Below are positions 23,006-33,135 of a DNA stretch of 64,000 nucleotides, one piece after another. The notes beneath the pieces were generated by a model. That model was not told the DNA's origin. It did not search any database and saw nothing but the letters and a program-made list of their open reading frames with translations. The position numbers and the translations under genes were made by a program. Every line of letters begins with the position of its first letter. Positions within the stretch are counted from its first letter, which is position 1. This DNA comes from Clonostachys chloroleuca (Eukaryota > Ascomycota > Sordariomycetes > Hypocreales > Bionectriaceae): NCBI GenBank assembly GCA_037952775.1, contig JBANAY010000003.1, positions 62,001 to 126,000 of the forward strand. Direction: 5' to 3'.

Positions 23006-24817
23006 CTAGATGATACAAAAGTCACGAGTTCGTTCCAACGCTGAGGTGATCTCGTCCAAGGTGGAAGCCTGGGATGATGTTGTCCCGGAGTAATCGTCCA
23101 TTGCCGCCCAAATTTCTTCCAACAGTGCCATCAGAGTTGTGCGACAATGCCCTGGGTAAATTCGTTTTATATCCTGATTGCGCTTTCTCGCCCATTCCCG
23201 TTGCTCTTCAGAGATACACTCTCTGGCTGCAATGTAAAAAGGAAATGACAGAGACGTGTCGGGCCCGCAGCCGAGCGGCATAGACTTGATGAGATTGGTT
23301 AAAATCGACCGTGTGTGCTGGACACGACGAGAGAACGGCGAATCGCGAAACACCGCCCTTTGCAAGATGAGGTGGGCAGCCCAATAGAAACATTGACTGA
23401 GAGTGTCAAGATGTGACTCTGGCCGGTTCTCGCAAGCTTGGCCATTCGAATGGGCGTAATTTCGCATCTCCATTTCCAACATTAGACCTTCGTCGAGGGC
23501 GTCGGCTTCATCAATGCCTTCCTCGTCTAAATCGGCCGCGAGAAAGGCTATCCTGGTCAGAAACACCAGAACGGGCTGTGCACAGCCTGTCATGTCGCAG
23601 AACGACGGACATGTCTGATCGTAGTGGTTATTCGCGCTGAAGAACCACAAATTGGGCGGTGAATATGGACGACGGTGGCGGAGAAGTGCAATAGTCACAT
23701 CGAGTATGGCGAATCTCTGGACCATCATCCGGGGGAAGAACTCGTCCTGGGGTCGTTCAAAATAGCCCTGCCGCTGAATGAAGTATCTAGCCGATCGCAG
23801 GTGAGCCTCGACTCCGGGTCCTCCGGTAAAGACGGCATTTGTTACTTGCATCAGCACAGCGGCGAGCACAGACTCGTCTTGATTCAACTCTGCCGCGGTC
23901 TGAGAGACCACGGCGGACTGCGATGGCTCCAAAGCCTCACGAAGCAGCCTCATAGCCTTTTGGTGTCTCTTGATGACCACCTCCGGAGCTACACGGTTAT
24001 GTAGGTACATGTATTCTGTAGCGAGAGCAATCAGAGTGTGTAAAAGCACAGGCGACGACCCTGCAAGCAAAGCTAATCTCCGGTACGGATTAGAGTCAGA
24101 GTCGCGTGCCGTCATTCGGCTGGAGAGGGAGTTGACCCAATATGTGAAAGCAATGCGTTCGCCGAGAGAGTTGAAGGACTCGGGGTTCACTCTCTCGAAA
24201 GACCAGTCCTCCAGCATCCAGCCATGATTTTCGAGGATGGTTTCATCCGGCGTGATAACGTCGTGATCATTATCAATGCTGGACGGGAAGTTGGCTATGA
24301 GTAAGGACCGCCATCTCGGGCTCCATTGCTCTGCCATCTCGTCGGCGCCGTATCCCGGACTCGCAGTCTTATTGTTGTAATGGCGGTTATTGTCTTCATT
24401 ATCGTCGTCGGTCCCATTCTCAGGACCAGTCGCACATGGTATACATTCAGCTCCCTGTTTCAGGGAATCCCCCTCGGATGGAAGATCCTGGCCGCGCACA
24501 AAGGTTTGTTGCAGGTCAATAGGATCGTCTCGGGCAGTCTGGTACTGTGACGCATGACTACCTATCGCCGCGGGCCATATGTCGCTGGTCAAGCTGCTTG
24601 AAGAAGTGACGGCTGACACGCTGGGTTGCTGCCTTGTAGTATGTTTCCGTGGCCGGCTGTTAGTCGACAATCCTACATCTGTCCACTGCAGACGCATAGG
24701 ATACTCGCACGATACTCCTCGTCTGACGCAGCCCTTGCAGCGGGGACGGTCCTCGGAGCATTTCCGGCGCTGTTTCTTGCAGTTGGCGCAGCCCTTGCGT
24801 GATCTTAGCTCGGCCAT
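23006..24817 (-). CDS. Zn2Cys6 transcription factor
   Basis: A single-exon gene encodes 603 aa. Cys10, 13, 20, 27, 30 and 37 form a complete C-x2-C-x6-C-x6-C-x2-C-x6-C binuclear cluster right at the N-terminus (CANCKKQRRKC...CKGCVRRGVSC). An acidic, low-complexity linker follows (residues about 110-160) and then a long helical region typical of the fungal-specific regulator domain. It is tail-to-tail with the carboxylase gene (32 bp between stop codons) and sits between it and the LamB gene. This makes it the likely pathway-specific regulator of the block (inference from position). Confidence 0.88.
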   Translation of the reverse strand: MAELRSRKGCANCKKQRRKCSEDRPRCKGCVRRGVSCEYPMRLQWTDVGLSTNSRPRKHTTRQQPSVSAVTSSSSLTSDIWPAAIGSHASQYQTARDDPIDLQQTFVRGQDLPSEGDSLKQGAECIPCATGPENGTDDDNEDNNRHYNNKTASPGYGADEMAEQWSPRWRSLLIANFPSSIDNDHDVITPDETILENHGWMLEDWSFERVNPESFNSLGERIAFTYWVNSLSSRMTARDSDSNPYRRLALLAGSSPVLLHTLIALATEYMYLHNRVAPEVVIKRHQKAMRLLREALEPSQSAVVSQTAAELNQDESVLAAVLMQVTNAVFTGGPGVEAHLRSARYFIQRQGYFERPQDEFFPRMMVQRFAILDVTIALLRHRRPYSPPNLWFFSANNHYDQTCPSFCDMTGCAQPVLVFLTRIAFLAADLDEEGIDEADALDEGLMLEMEMRNYAHSNGQACENRPESHLDTLSQCFYWAAHLILQRAVFRDSPFSRRVQHTRSILTNLIKSMPLGCGPDTSLSFPFYIAARECISEEQREWARKRNQDIKRIYPGHCRTTLMALLEEIWAAMDDYSGTTSSQASTLDEITSALERTRDFCII

Positions 24818-26092
24818 GGCGAGGATGAAGCAGGGAGCCAGTAAGATGGTAGACTTCCTGATGAAATGTTATGCAAGCAACGGAGACTTGCCTTGATATC
24901 TCAATCGTATACTGGGTAGAGTCTAAAAGTCGATCGCCCTCGTGGCGAGGGGGGGTCACCGAGGTCACTGACTAGCAAACAGCGAGTCGCAAAGAATAAG
25001 TAGCTCGTTTTAATGCATATCCCTCATTAGATGTAAACCTACCCTGTACCTTAGGATGGTCTACTCTGTATTTAGCGGGGGCTACTAGTTATTTTCAGTC
25101 ACTACTTTCTCTTTGGTTGGAGCTGCAAGTTATGAGGGGTCATTTTTTGGCGAGTCGTTGGCCTACACGAACCACACCAGATTCCAGCATCAATTCCTCG
25201 GCTGGGGTCACTGCTCGTTTGCTGCAGCTTGACGGTGTTGACCCTGCCGCTACGCTGCAACAACCAGATTGGGATTTAGCCCAACTCGTTATCGTGCCGA
25301 GGTGTGGCGAGTCATGGCGGCGGATCTGCGGATCTGTGAATTATGGAGAAGGCCCAGTTTGAGAACGAATAATCTGTAAGGAGGATACAGTTAACGCAAG
25401 TTGATAAGCGAATCGCACTGCCATATGAGGGTTAGCTCGTCCCCGGCAACATCTCGGGTCGCCCGGGGAAGCGCAAACACATTGTGCTATTCACAGCTTG
25501 ATCAAGCTCGGGACGCGAGGAAGAATCAAATCATCACCCCGAAGCAGGAAGTGATAGTTGCTATGTATTTTCTCAAAAGTTTATATACCCTAAGGACTGG
25601 CAGATAACTCTATGAGCTGTATCGCATCTCGTCTGTTTCAAATACCCCCTTACCAAAAGATATTTCGTCATTCAGGGCTAGGGTTACAGTAGCTCTATAA
25701 TATGACGGCAGCGGCGAAGAGTTGGTGAGTTCGGTCATTAAGTGCTGCAAAAGCTACATTCCCTGGAGAATGAATCCGCGAAATGTATACCCAATTCTAT
25801 GATTGCTAAACTATAATTCGAGTTCGCCTTATGTCTGGATCCAAACGGACTCCATCATATGATTTACTCGGCCAGAGGTGTACAAGGGTCTAGTAACCTT
25901 CAAGATCAGGGCACTTATTTTGACGTGACTTTATCCAGCGCTATCAACAAAAGGAATGCATAGTCTATCACTTTCTTGCTGCTCTAAGGTAAGATTCAAT
26001 TTGCCTGTCCTATAACTAAACCCTGACCTAGGCGAGGTGCAGGTTATCTTTTCTCAGATAATTTCGATTCAGCGTGCTGAACAAACAGAGCC
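24818..26092. other. Intergenic, no gene seen
   Basis: The 1.3 kb carries the regulator promoter and the 3' flank of the LamB gene. Short frames on the plus strand (25117-25607) have no family features. I see no repeat. Confidence 0.4.
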
Positions 26093-27017
26093 TCATTTTG
26101 AGGACTCGATCGCAGCTCTGGTGCCCATTAGTGTCTCCATAGCGTCTATAGATGGTTAGCATTGACGTTTCCTGCGGCCATGAGTACGATAATGCGCATA
26201 AACAACTTACGTGGTAGATCACTGTGAATGCAGCAGCTGAAGTCTCTTCCTTCTAATCCCATCTTGACAGCAGACCCACTAGTCTTGGCGACTACAACGT
26301 CTTCCTGAATAACTCTCCTCACCTTTGACTCTATATCTTCGATAGGTACTCGTCCGTCTCGTCTGCCAGTAAATTGTTAGCCTACACAACTGAACAGACA
26401 GTCCGACTTGAGGTTTCGTACAAGATTGACATCAACTTGGCGTCGTCATTGTAATGAATATCGGGATAAAACTCTGGTGTGTAAGGGAGGCCAGCCTCTT
26501 TGGCTTTGCGCTCCAGATTGGTGCCTGAGATCACCAGTATCGGGACAGCAAATACTTTGACCGCTTCCATAATGGCTTTGGCGTGATCATCACTTGCCTC
26601 ACACATGCGCCAAAGATAACCATGAGGCTTGATGTGATTCAATGCCATACCCTCGGCCTTCAACATGCCCACTAAAGCCCCAATCTGGTACACAAGCTGA
26701 TCGAACAGATCCGATGCCGATATGTCAATGTGTCGTCGACCGAAGCCCTCGCGGTCTGGTAGTGACGGATGCGCTCCGACGGGAATCCCATGTTGCTTTG
26801 CCAGCTTGATTGTGCGATGCATAACAACTGGATCACCACCATGGAATCCGCAAGCAACGTTGGCTAGATCGATCAAAGGCATCAAGTCCTCATCAGGGCC
26901 CTGTATTTGGATGTTGTGAGACTTCTGCCGGGATAACACATGATTCGGTGCACCTACCATTTTCCAAATCCCGTACCCCTCACCCATATCGCAATTGATA
27001 GTCACCTTTCGCTTCAT
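26093..27017 (-). CDS. lamB: LamB/YcsF family protein (lactam utilisation, PxpA-like)
   Basis: Start ATG 27017 gives MKRKVTINCDMGEGYGIWKM, joined over a 57-nt intron (26901-26957) to GPDEDLMPLIDLANVACGFHGGDP. GAHPSLPDREGFGRR and IKPHGYLWRMC follow. Two further introns (59 nt starting GTACGA and 65 nt) lead through VPIEDIESKV and CCIHSDLP to a TGA at 26093-26095. The model is exactly 247 aa, the usual length of this family. The family includes Aspergillus nidulans LamB (2-pyrrolidinone use) and PxpA of the bacterial ATP-dependent 5-oxoprolinase, which hydrolyses 5-oxoproline with PxpB/PxpC. Here the PxpB/C-like parts are fused in the carboxylase at 18672-22973. The HGD motif common near the C-terminus is HSD here. 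Substrate could be a lactam, 5-oxoproline or a ureide. Confidence 0.88.
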
Positions 27018-27078
27018 ACTTGCTTCTTCAAGAAATGTGATAGCCAAGAGCACAGTAGTTTTGTGTGAGATCCAGCCC

Positions 27079-27141
27079 TGATAAGGAGAGAATGCGTTGC
27101 ACCTTAAATAAACGATACTACATGATATTTATAATTTATCA
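27079..27141. promoter_or_regulatory. Two GATA-factor-type sites upstream of lamB
   Basis: TGATAA occurs at 27079-27084 on the plus strand and again on the minus strand at 27136-27141, 60-125 bp upstream of the lamB start. HGATAR pairs are the known targets of the fungal nitrogen regulator AreA/NIT2. Their presence fits use of the substrate as a nitrogen source, though such hexamers are common by chance. Confidence 0.35.
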
Positions 27142-27281
27142 CCGTGGGCCGAACGTTGTCGATTCGCTTTACCGGAAACAGCATAGCACCGTATGACCTA
27201 TGCCACCCTGTCCATTACATAAGTACCTACTGATGGAACAACGCATTATAGAGTTTAGACCTACTGACTAAGGAGCTAAGG

Positions 27282-27521
27282 TCTATTTTTATAAAAAAAA
27301 TTAATTTCTTAAATCTAAAATTTATAAGCTAAAAAGAAATATAAATAAATTAAAAAAATATTTCTATAAACTATAAATATAATTATTAAGCTAGATAAGC
27401 TTTAAAGTATAATATAGTTAAATATAATTTAAACTTATAAGAAGATTTAACCTAAAGGGATATATTAGACTATAGTATTATATAATTTATATAATTAAGC
27501 TTAAAAGAAATAAAAATACTA
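27282..27521. repeat. AT-rich island, possible RIP-degraded repeat
   Basis: About 240 bp are almost entirely A and T (runs such as ATAAATAAATTAAAAAAATA) with abrupt borders to normal sequence. The composition is typical of strongly C-to-T mutated repeat relics in ascomycetes. No terminal repeats are recognisable, so the parent element is unknown. The rest of 27142-28380 shows no gene. Confidence 0.5.
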
Positions 27522-28390
27522 TATTTCCCAGGTTGAAAGGTTATATAACTAGCTATAGATAAAAAGGCCCTCTAGATCTTCCGGAGAAGCCGAGACAGCT
27601 GCAGAAGACACACATACATATCCCTGCATTCCTGACCCTCTGGTTCAACAACAGCTAAGGGGATATTTTGAGAATCACTCAGTGCAAAGTCAACACGTGA
27701 TTCAGCTTACCCTGTAGCAAGCAAACAGCTTGGATACGTGATACGCAGACACGCAGCGCACGTGCTCAGCTTCCCAAAGGTGATAGCTGAGGGATATCTG
27801 TAAATTTCATGGGCAGTACCTGGAGAACAGGATGTAGAATGACCTAAGCTGCTCATACACCGGCTCTAGCGACAATCATACGTGGCTCTCGCCCTACATA
27901 ATAGGATGTGTACCGCGGCATGTCCGCTTACTATGTCACTTGTGCTGCACAGACTTTGTTAGGTCACTTCAACAATAGGCTTTAGTTAAGATAGACGCAA
28001 GTCTCGTCTCTATTTCAGCCTTGGCCTGACACGTATGAATGATTCTTATGTAGGGCGATGAGTCTAGACCGGCCTTGGGATGTATCCAGATTCCGAGATA
28101 ATTACTGGCTTTTGGCCCTGTAAATTTGTTTTTATCACACCCCTAAAACCGCCAGATCATTATGAGGATTCTTGCAAAGCGCAGGAGAGAGTAGCCAAAG
28201 TACAAGAGAACATCTACGCCCAAGGCTAGAACAGGGTGTTTGACATGGTAAGCCGAAGCGTACCTTGCCGACACAGGTAGTAACCGCCCACAGGACAACA
28301 GGAAGCTGACGACTTTCGGCAGCAAATGAGTAGTTTACACGGTCGCGTTCATGTCGCTGCTTGTGGAATCAACCTCGTGACTCTTTACCA

Positions 28391-29907
28391 GGATCCGCCA
28401 CGTCAAATGCGACGAGGAAAAACTGACGTGCAGGAGATGTACGTGATGCAAATGCAAATGCAATATGCCGTGCCAAGGCACATGCGTTTTCGATGACACT
28501 GACCCAAGGGCTAGGTAGGGACGGCAAAGTAAAATGCGACGGTTACGCCCCCCAAAGACCCAGACTCTGGCCAGGGAACATCTGGCAGCCCAGGCACACG
28601 CTGAGCCCAGCACCGGCCTACTGTTGGCTGCCTCGCCAGCTGGCCTCGTTGCAGAAGCCTTCGATGGCGGGCCGGCCACGGTCCTGTTTCGCCATTTCCG
28701 TACTCGCACCATCGAGGACCTTGCCGCGGCGTCTCCAACATCGGCCACGTTCTGGAATCGCCACGTTTTGCCCTTTGGCAACGCCATACCAGCCGTGAGA
28801 CATGCCGCCATGGCAGTGGATGCAGCTCACCAGGCATCACTGCAACGCCATGTTGGCGCTCTCGATCTGCAGGTGACGGAGCGAATGGACCATTTGTCTA
28901 TCCACGAATATAACCAGGCAATCCGCCATCTGCTGCCTCATATGTCGGCCGGGGGCGCGCCCAACATCCGGATCGTGGTGACGTGCTGCCTGCTCTTCTA
29001 CGGCCTGGAGAGCATCCGAGGCTGCGCCTTCGAGTCGGTGCGCCATCTTAGGGCGGGTGCGCAACTATTGCTTCCCATGGCAGGTCAGGGAACAGGGCCG
29101 GCGAGTACAGTCAACGTCGGCTGCACAGACGCTCTGAGTGAGATCAGCACGCTCTTCTCTCGTCTCGGCGTCGAAGCAGCCTTGTATGCCCAGGACCAGA
29201 CTGTGCCCGAGTTTCGCTCGCGCGGGACGTGCTTTGACGGCTGGACAGAGAATCAATGGCAGACAACGTTCCCTACCCTGGCTGACGCGAGTGATGCGCT
29301 GTGGAAACTTGACGAGGAGCTTTCGACTTACAACAGCAGAGCCTTTGTTATTGCAAAGACCTTCCCCGGCGACTCGCCTTTGGATCGAGCCAGTGCCCTG
29401 CACCGGATTATCGGCCCGACCTATATGCCTGCTATTCGTTTCCTTGTCAAGCGATTCAGGTATTGGAGGGCGCGGTTCGCCAAGATAGTCGCCGAGGCTG
29501 AGCAGAGGGGCGTTCAGCCGTTGGAGCGTCCACAGGTAACTATGCTCATATTACGGCAACGTGTCTGGGAAACAATGCTCGACGAGATACCAGACGGGGA
29601 CCCGTTGCTTGCGGACAGCATCTTGGATTGTGCCGAGGAATTGATCCACCACCTGTCTTCAAAGAATCGAACCTTCCAGATTGAGAGTGTCCTGTCGTCG
29701 GTATCATTTGCTTGGTGTTTCAGCGGCCAGGAGAGACATTACAGCCGCGCCTTGAGGATTCTTCGCTCGGTATATGTCTGCGAGGGCGTTTGGGAAAGCG
29801 GAAAGTTGGCCGACATGATGGAAGCTGGATACGTACAGAGCGAGACCTTTAGTACTAATAATACGAAACCATCTGCATACTTTATAACAACGGGTTTGGA
29901 ACTCTAG
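28391..29907 (+). pseudogene. Fungal-specific transcription factor with broken Zn2Cys6 domain
   Basis: The long frame 28534-29907 encodes a helical fungal regulator domain. In front of it, in other frames, lie pieces of a zinc cluster: IRHVKCDEEKLTCRRC (28391-28440) and, after a likely intron ending near 28522, DGKVKCDGYAP. Joining KCDGYAP to PKTQTLAREHL needs one extra C in the C-run at about 28549-28554, and I could not find the first Cys-x2-Cys pair upstream. Thus the DNA-binding part is disrupted while about 450 residues downstream remain open. It may be a recent pseudogene, or the indel may be an assembly error. No target can be inferred. Confidence 0.6.
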
Positions 29908-30099
29908 ATACAGTCGCTCGGGGTACTCCGTCCGTACAGGTAGAATCCAAACTAGTAATAAACCCTATGCTGACTATCTTCCATACAACAAAGAGGAAAT
30001 AATAGTGGCCAGCGTTTTGTATAAGCCGCCTTCTCTCTCAGTAACCTGAATAGCTCTTCTGTCTCCTTCACAGACTGTCGTAGGAGAGACTGCAGAGGT

Positions 30100-30727
30100 T
30101 GCCCTCTAGATGAACTGAACCCGTGTCGCGCGACTCAATCTCTTTGCAGACCGGAGGAACTGGCCAGGTTACATTATCCTTTTGCCATCCGCGAAGGCGC
30201 GAGAATCTAGACCATCAGTGTCGGACCAGCCAGCCCTCAAATTCTGTGAGCTGGGGAGGAATGTCAAAGCTGCCGGACCCAGGCATCATGACGAACTTGT
30301 CTGGGGCGTTATCCGGTAGCCAAATCACGGTTGTCCCGAGCCAAAGTCTTGTTGGCGCCCCATCTCAGGCATATGTGATGGTTCCGCAGCTGTTAGCCTC
30401 GGCCATCGCTCACATGCTCGCGAGTGCGTGCTCCTACCCTTGCCCGTCCATGATTTGGTCTAGAGCCCAGTTGCTGGTACCGGAAATATTGAGCCCAGAG
30501 CCAAGGTAGGAGCGGGCCATCGTATGGTCCCAAGCCTCGGGAATGGACTTTCTCCATTGCTCGGGGATTTTGTTATCGGGAGAGGCAAAGACACCATCAA
30601 GAAGAGTAGAGGCCGCTACGGCGAGCGTCCCAAAACCAGTACCACCGCGATGCATATTGTTTACTGAGAATACCCAAGGCCAGGTTGTTTGGATATGAAT
30701 ATGAAGCTTCAGAAACGAAGGGCGCAT
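30100..30727 (-). pseudogene. Decayed unidentified gene
   Basis: On the minus strand a protein-like frame (30727-30434: NNMHRGGTGFGTLAVAAS..., ARSYLGSGLNISGTSNWAL) changes frame near 30430. It continues as AEANSCGTITYA, a stop, DGAPTRLWLGTTVIWLPDN and SGSFDIPPQLTEFEGW, with a further stop near 30213. The pieces look like one protein with at least one frameshift and two TGA codons. I do not recognise the family. Confidence 0.35.
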
Positions 30728-32013
30728 AGTATTATTTATTCCCGCAAGCTACCTCTTCACTTTCCCTCTCTTATGTCCTGTCATTGTCGAACGTAGCATT
30801 GTTGCAGTCTTGGCAGATCTACATAGTACGATCTTACCAATGGTTGAGTTCTCCTAGGGGGGTCAATGACGAAAGAGGGAGGCGATTCCGAATTGCAGCA
30901 ATTCCTGATCCTTGTACCGACACCGCTCGTCTCTCTCTACGTGGCCTGGCACCCTTCCTTCGTTTCACCACTCTGTGCTCCGGCGCTTGCTGTCTGCCTA
31001 GAAGTCAAACCGAAAATTTACCAGCCAGCGTGCTCCATTTGAAAAAAATTAGTCCTCCTTGCATCGGGTTGGCTCGTTGTTAACACTCGAGTCCCAGTGC
31101 AAAAGGGAGATTCACAAGGAGCTAGGTTCCCAGATTATGATGCAAAAAGGGCCAGCCAACCAACTACCTGTGAAATCTCCGCTCAAGAGCGCATGATATG
31201 AAGCTAAACCATAGTGAACCCACTCGAGGACGTGAAGTGCCGAAATCCTCAAGCATAGCTGGTGGGTAAAAGCGAGCCACGCCTATTGGCTGCATCGTAT
31301 TCTGGCTTGGGGTTCGTTTTGGAATCAGCAGGGAGCAGACACCGATCCAAGGGTAACTATGGAGAACACAGGGCTGTGTCAGCAATCTAGGCTTAGAATT
31401 GGCGGAGCGCACCAGCAAAACATCATTCCCATCAAGACTGGTGTGGCAGCCTGGTCTGCTAGCCAAGACTTAGAGACAGCAGATTTGTTCCCCGCTAGAG
31501 AACCTCGAGGGCCTTGGCGGGCCGTACTGGGATTACAGGCAATTCTCAACACGCTGCCAAACAGCTGTTACGACATTCCAAACTCGACCTTTAGCTGTTG
31601 GTATTGCTGGCAGATCTGTCCTGCATCCACAAATTGTTATGATTCAAGGATTGGGGAGATAACGGCAGGAGCACTAGCAGGTATGGAATAACAGCTCCCG
31701 GTTAACCAAACCTTTACGTATGAAACGAACAAATAAGAGCATTGGATCTTTTCTCGAACTATCTCTATATATGTGCCTTTCTCCCTACTTTGTAATTCTC
31801 TCTTTATATACTCTAATTCGGACTTCTCAACCCCAATATCCCGTTCGTATTTTTCAGCTATAGAGCTTGTCCCTCCCTTCAGTCTCCTTCTTTAGCCCCC
31901 GTACCGCAACAGTGTTAATCTTCTGCCTCCTTTGACATTCTGAACACAACATTCTTTGACCTGATCAGAGTACCTGTTTCCAAGAACCATTCAGTCTTGT
32001 TTAACCATCAAAA
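30728..32013. other. Intergenic region and CFEM gene promoter
   Basis: No convincing gene was found between 30728 and 32013. Pyrimidine-rich sequence (31780-31960, many CTTT/TCTC words) directly precedes the CFEM start codon, as is common in fungal core promoters and 5' leaders. Confidence 0.4.
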
Positions 32014-32541
32014 ATGGCATTCCGCTCGGTTGTTCTCCTCTCCATTGGTCTTGCGCTTGCGGGCTCCGCCTCGGCAACCTCGACCACATCCTCCACTGCC
32101 ACTGCCACTGCCACTTCTCCTCTGCCATCGCTCGTGAACCAGATGCCTGGCTGCGACATACACTGCTTTCCCCAGGTTGGAAAGGAGATTGGCTGCGACA
32201 CCTCCGATCTCAAGTGCCTCTGCGAGGACACGTCAGTCTTCAAGGCACATATGGGCACGTGCTTGCTTGTCAAGTGCTCCAACAGCGAGTATAGCGGTAA
32301 GAATCCTATGGTGCGACTCTACTCGACGTGTTTACTTACATGCTCCTACTTAGTTGGACTTGAGGTCGTAATAGATATCTGCCTGGCCATAGCGGCCAAA
32401 CCCGATGCCTCGGCCGTCAAATCCGCCGCCAGGATAATCAAATCAGAGTCGGCAGAACCGAGTAGCGAGTCCGCTGCTATCCGCAAGGGACATGGAGTTT
32501 ATATGGCAGGCATTGCTGCGCTAGCTGCCTATGGTCTGTAA
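32014..32541 (+). CDS. CFEM-domain secreted protein, probably GPI-anchored
   Basis: The 156-aa product starts with a signal peptide (MAFRSVVLLSIGLALAGSASA), has a Thr/Ser/Ala linker, and then a cysteine-rich CFEM domain (MPGCDIHCFPQVGKEIGC, LKCLCED, MGTCLLVKC, IDICLAIA). After a Ser/Glu-rich stalk the C-terminus is hydrophobic (YMAGIAALAAYGL), as expected for a GPI signal. One intron (32297-32353, 57 nt) joins SEYS to VGLEVV. CFEM proteins act at the cell surface in haem/iron capture, adhesion or host interaction. The intron is a multiple of three without stops, so retention would add a stretch with two extra cysteines. Confidence 0.88.
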   Translation: MAFRSVVLLSIGLALAGSASATSTTSSTATATATSPLPSLVNQMPGCDIHCFPQVGKEIGCDTSDLKCLCEDTSVFKAHMGTCLLVKCSNSEYSGKNPMVRLYSTCLLTCSYLVGLEVVIDICLAIAAKPDASAVKSAARIIKSESAEPSSESAAIRKGHGVYMAGIAALAAYGL

Positions 32542-33135
32542 TTAGAAGGGCTTTTAGTCCTGTAACTTGGTTTGACTTCCGATCATCTTATCGATGCAAT
32601 TCAGCTGGAAGCTCTGTCGGCCTGGATTCAGCTTTGAAAGAGCTTGATCGAGCGATTCTTAAAGAGATTGAGTATCTTAGCGTCCCCATTGAAGGATGGG
32701 AAGATTGGAGTGCCATTGTTAGAAACCGTACCAGGTTAGAGATGCCGAGGCTGAAGTTGCTTGAGCTTGGAATTCAAACCGTGTCAGAATGACTGTAGTA
32801 TAATAAAGTAGTCTCTCACAGGGAGACAAGTGCTACTAGTATAAAAACCTAGGTAATATACGGGATTACTTATATACATCTGTCTCACTCCGCTTTCATC
32901 GCAATATAAACTAGCTACCAAGGGATCGCTTTAACTTGCACAGGCTGTGTTAAAGCAAAGCCAGTGGCTGCCATTTGTGAAGTGCTATGTTATTAGTCTC
33001 CACGGTGTAGTAAAGGTTTCTCCACTCTTATCTTAACTCCTTATATACCTGCAGCTACAATTTGCAGCTACTATCCACTATCCACTCCCTTCCTTCTCTT
33101 CATATCTACATATATCCATCTAGCCAGTTGTCGCA

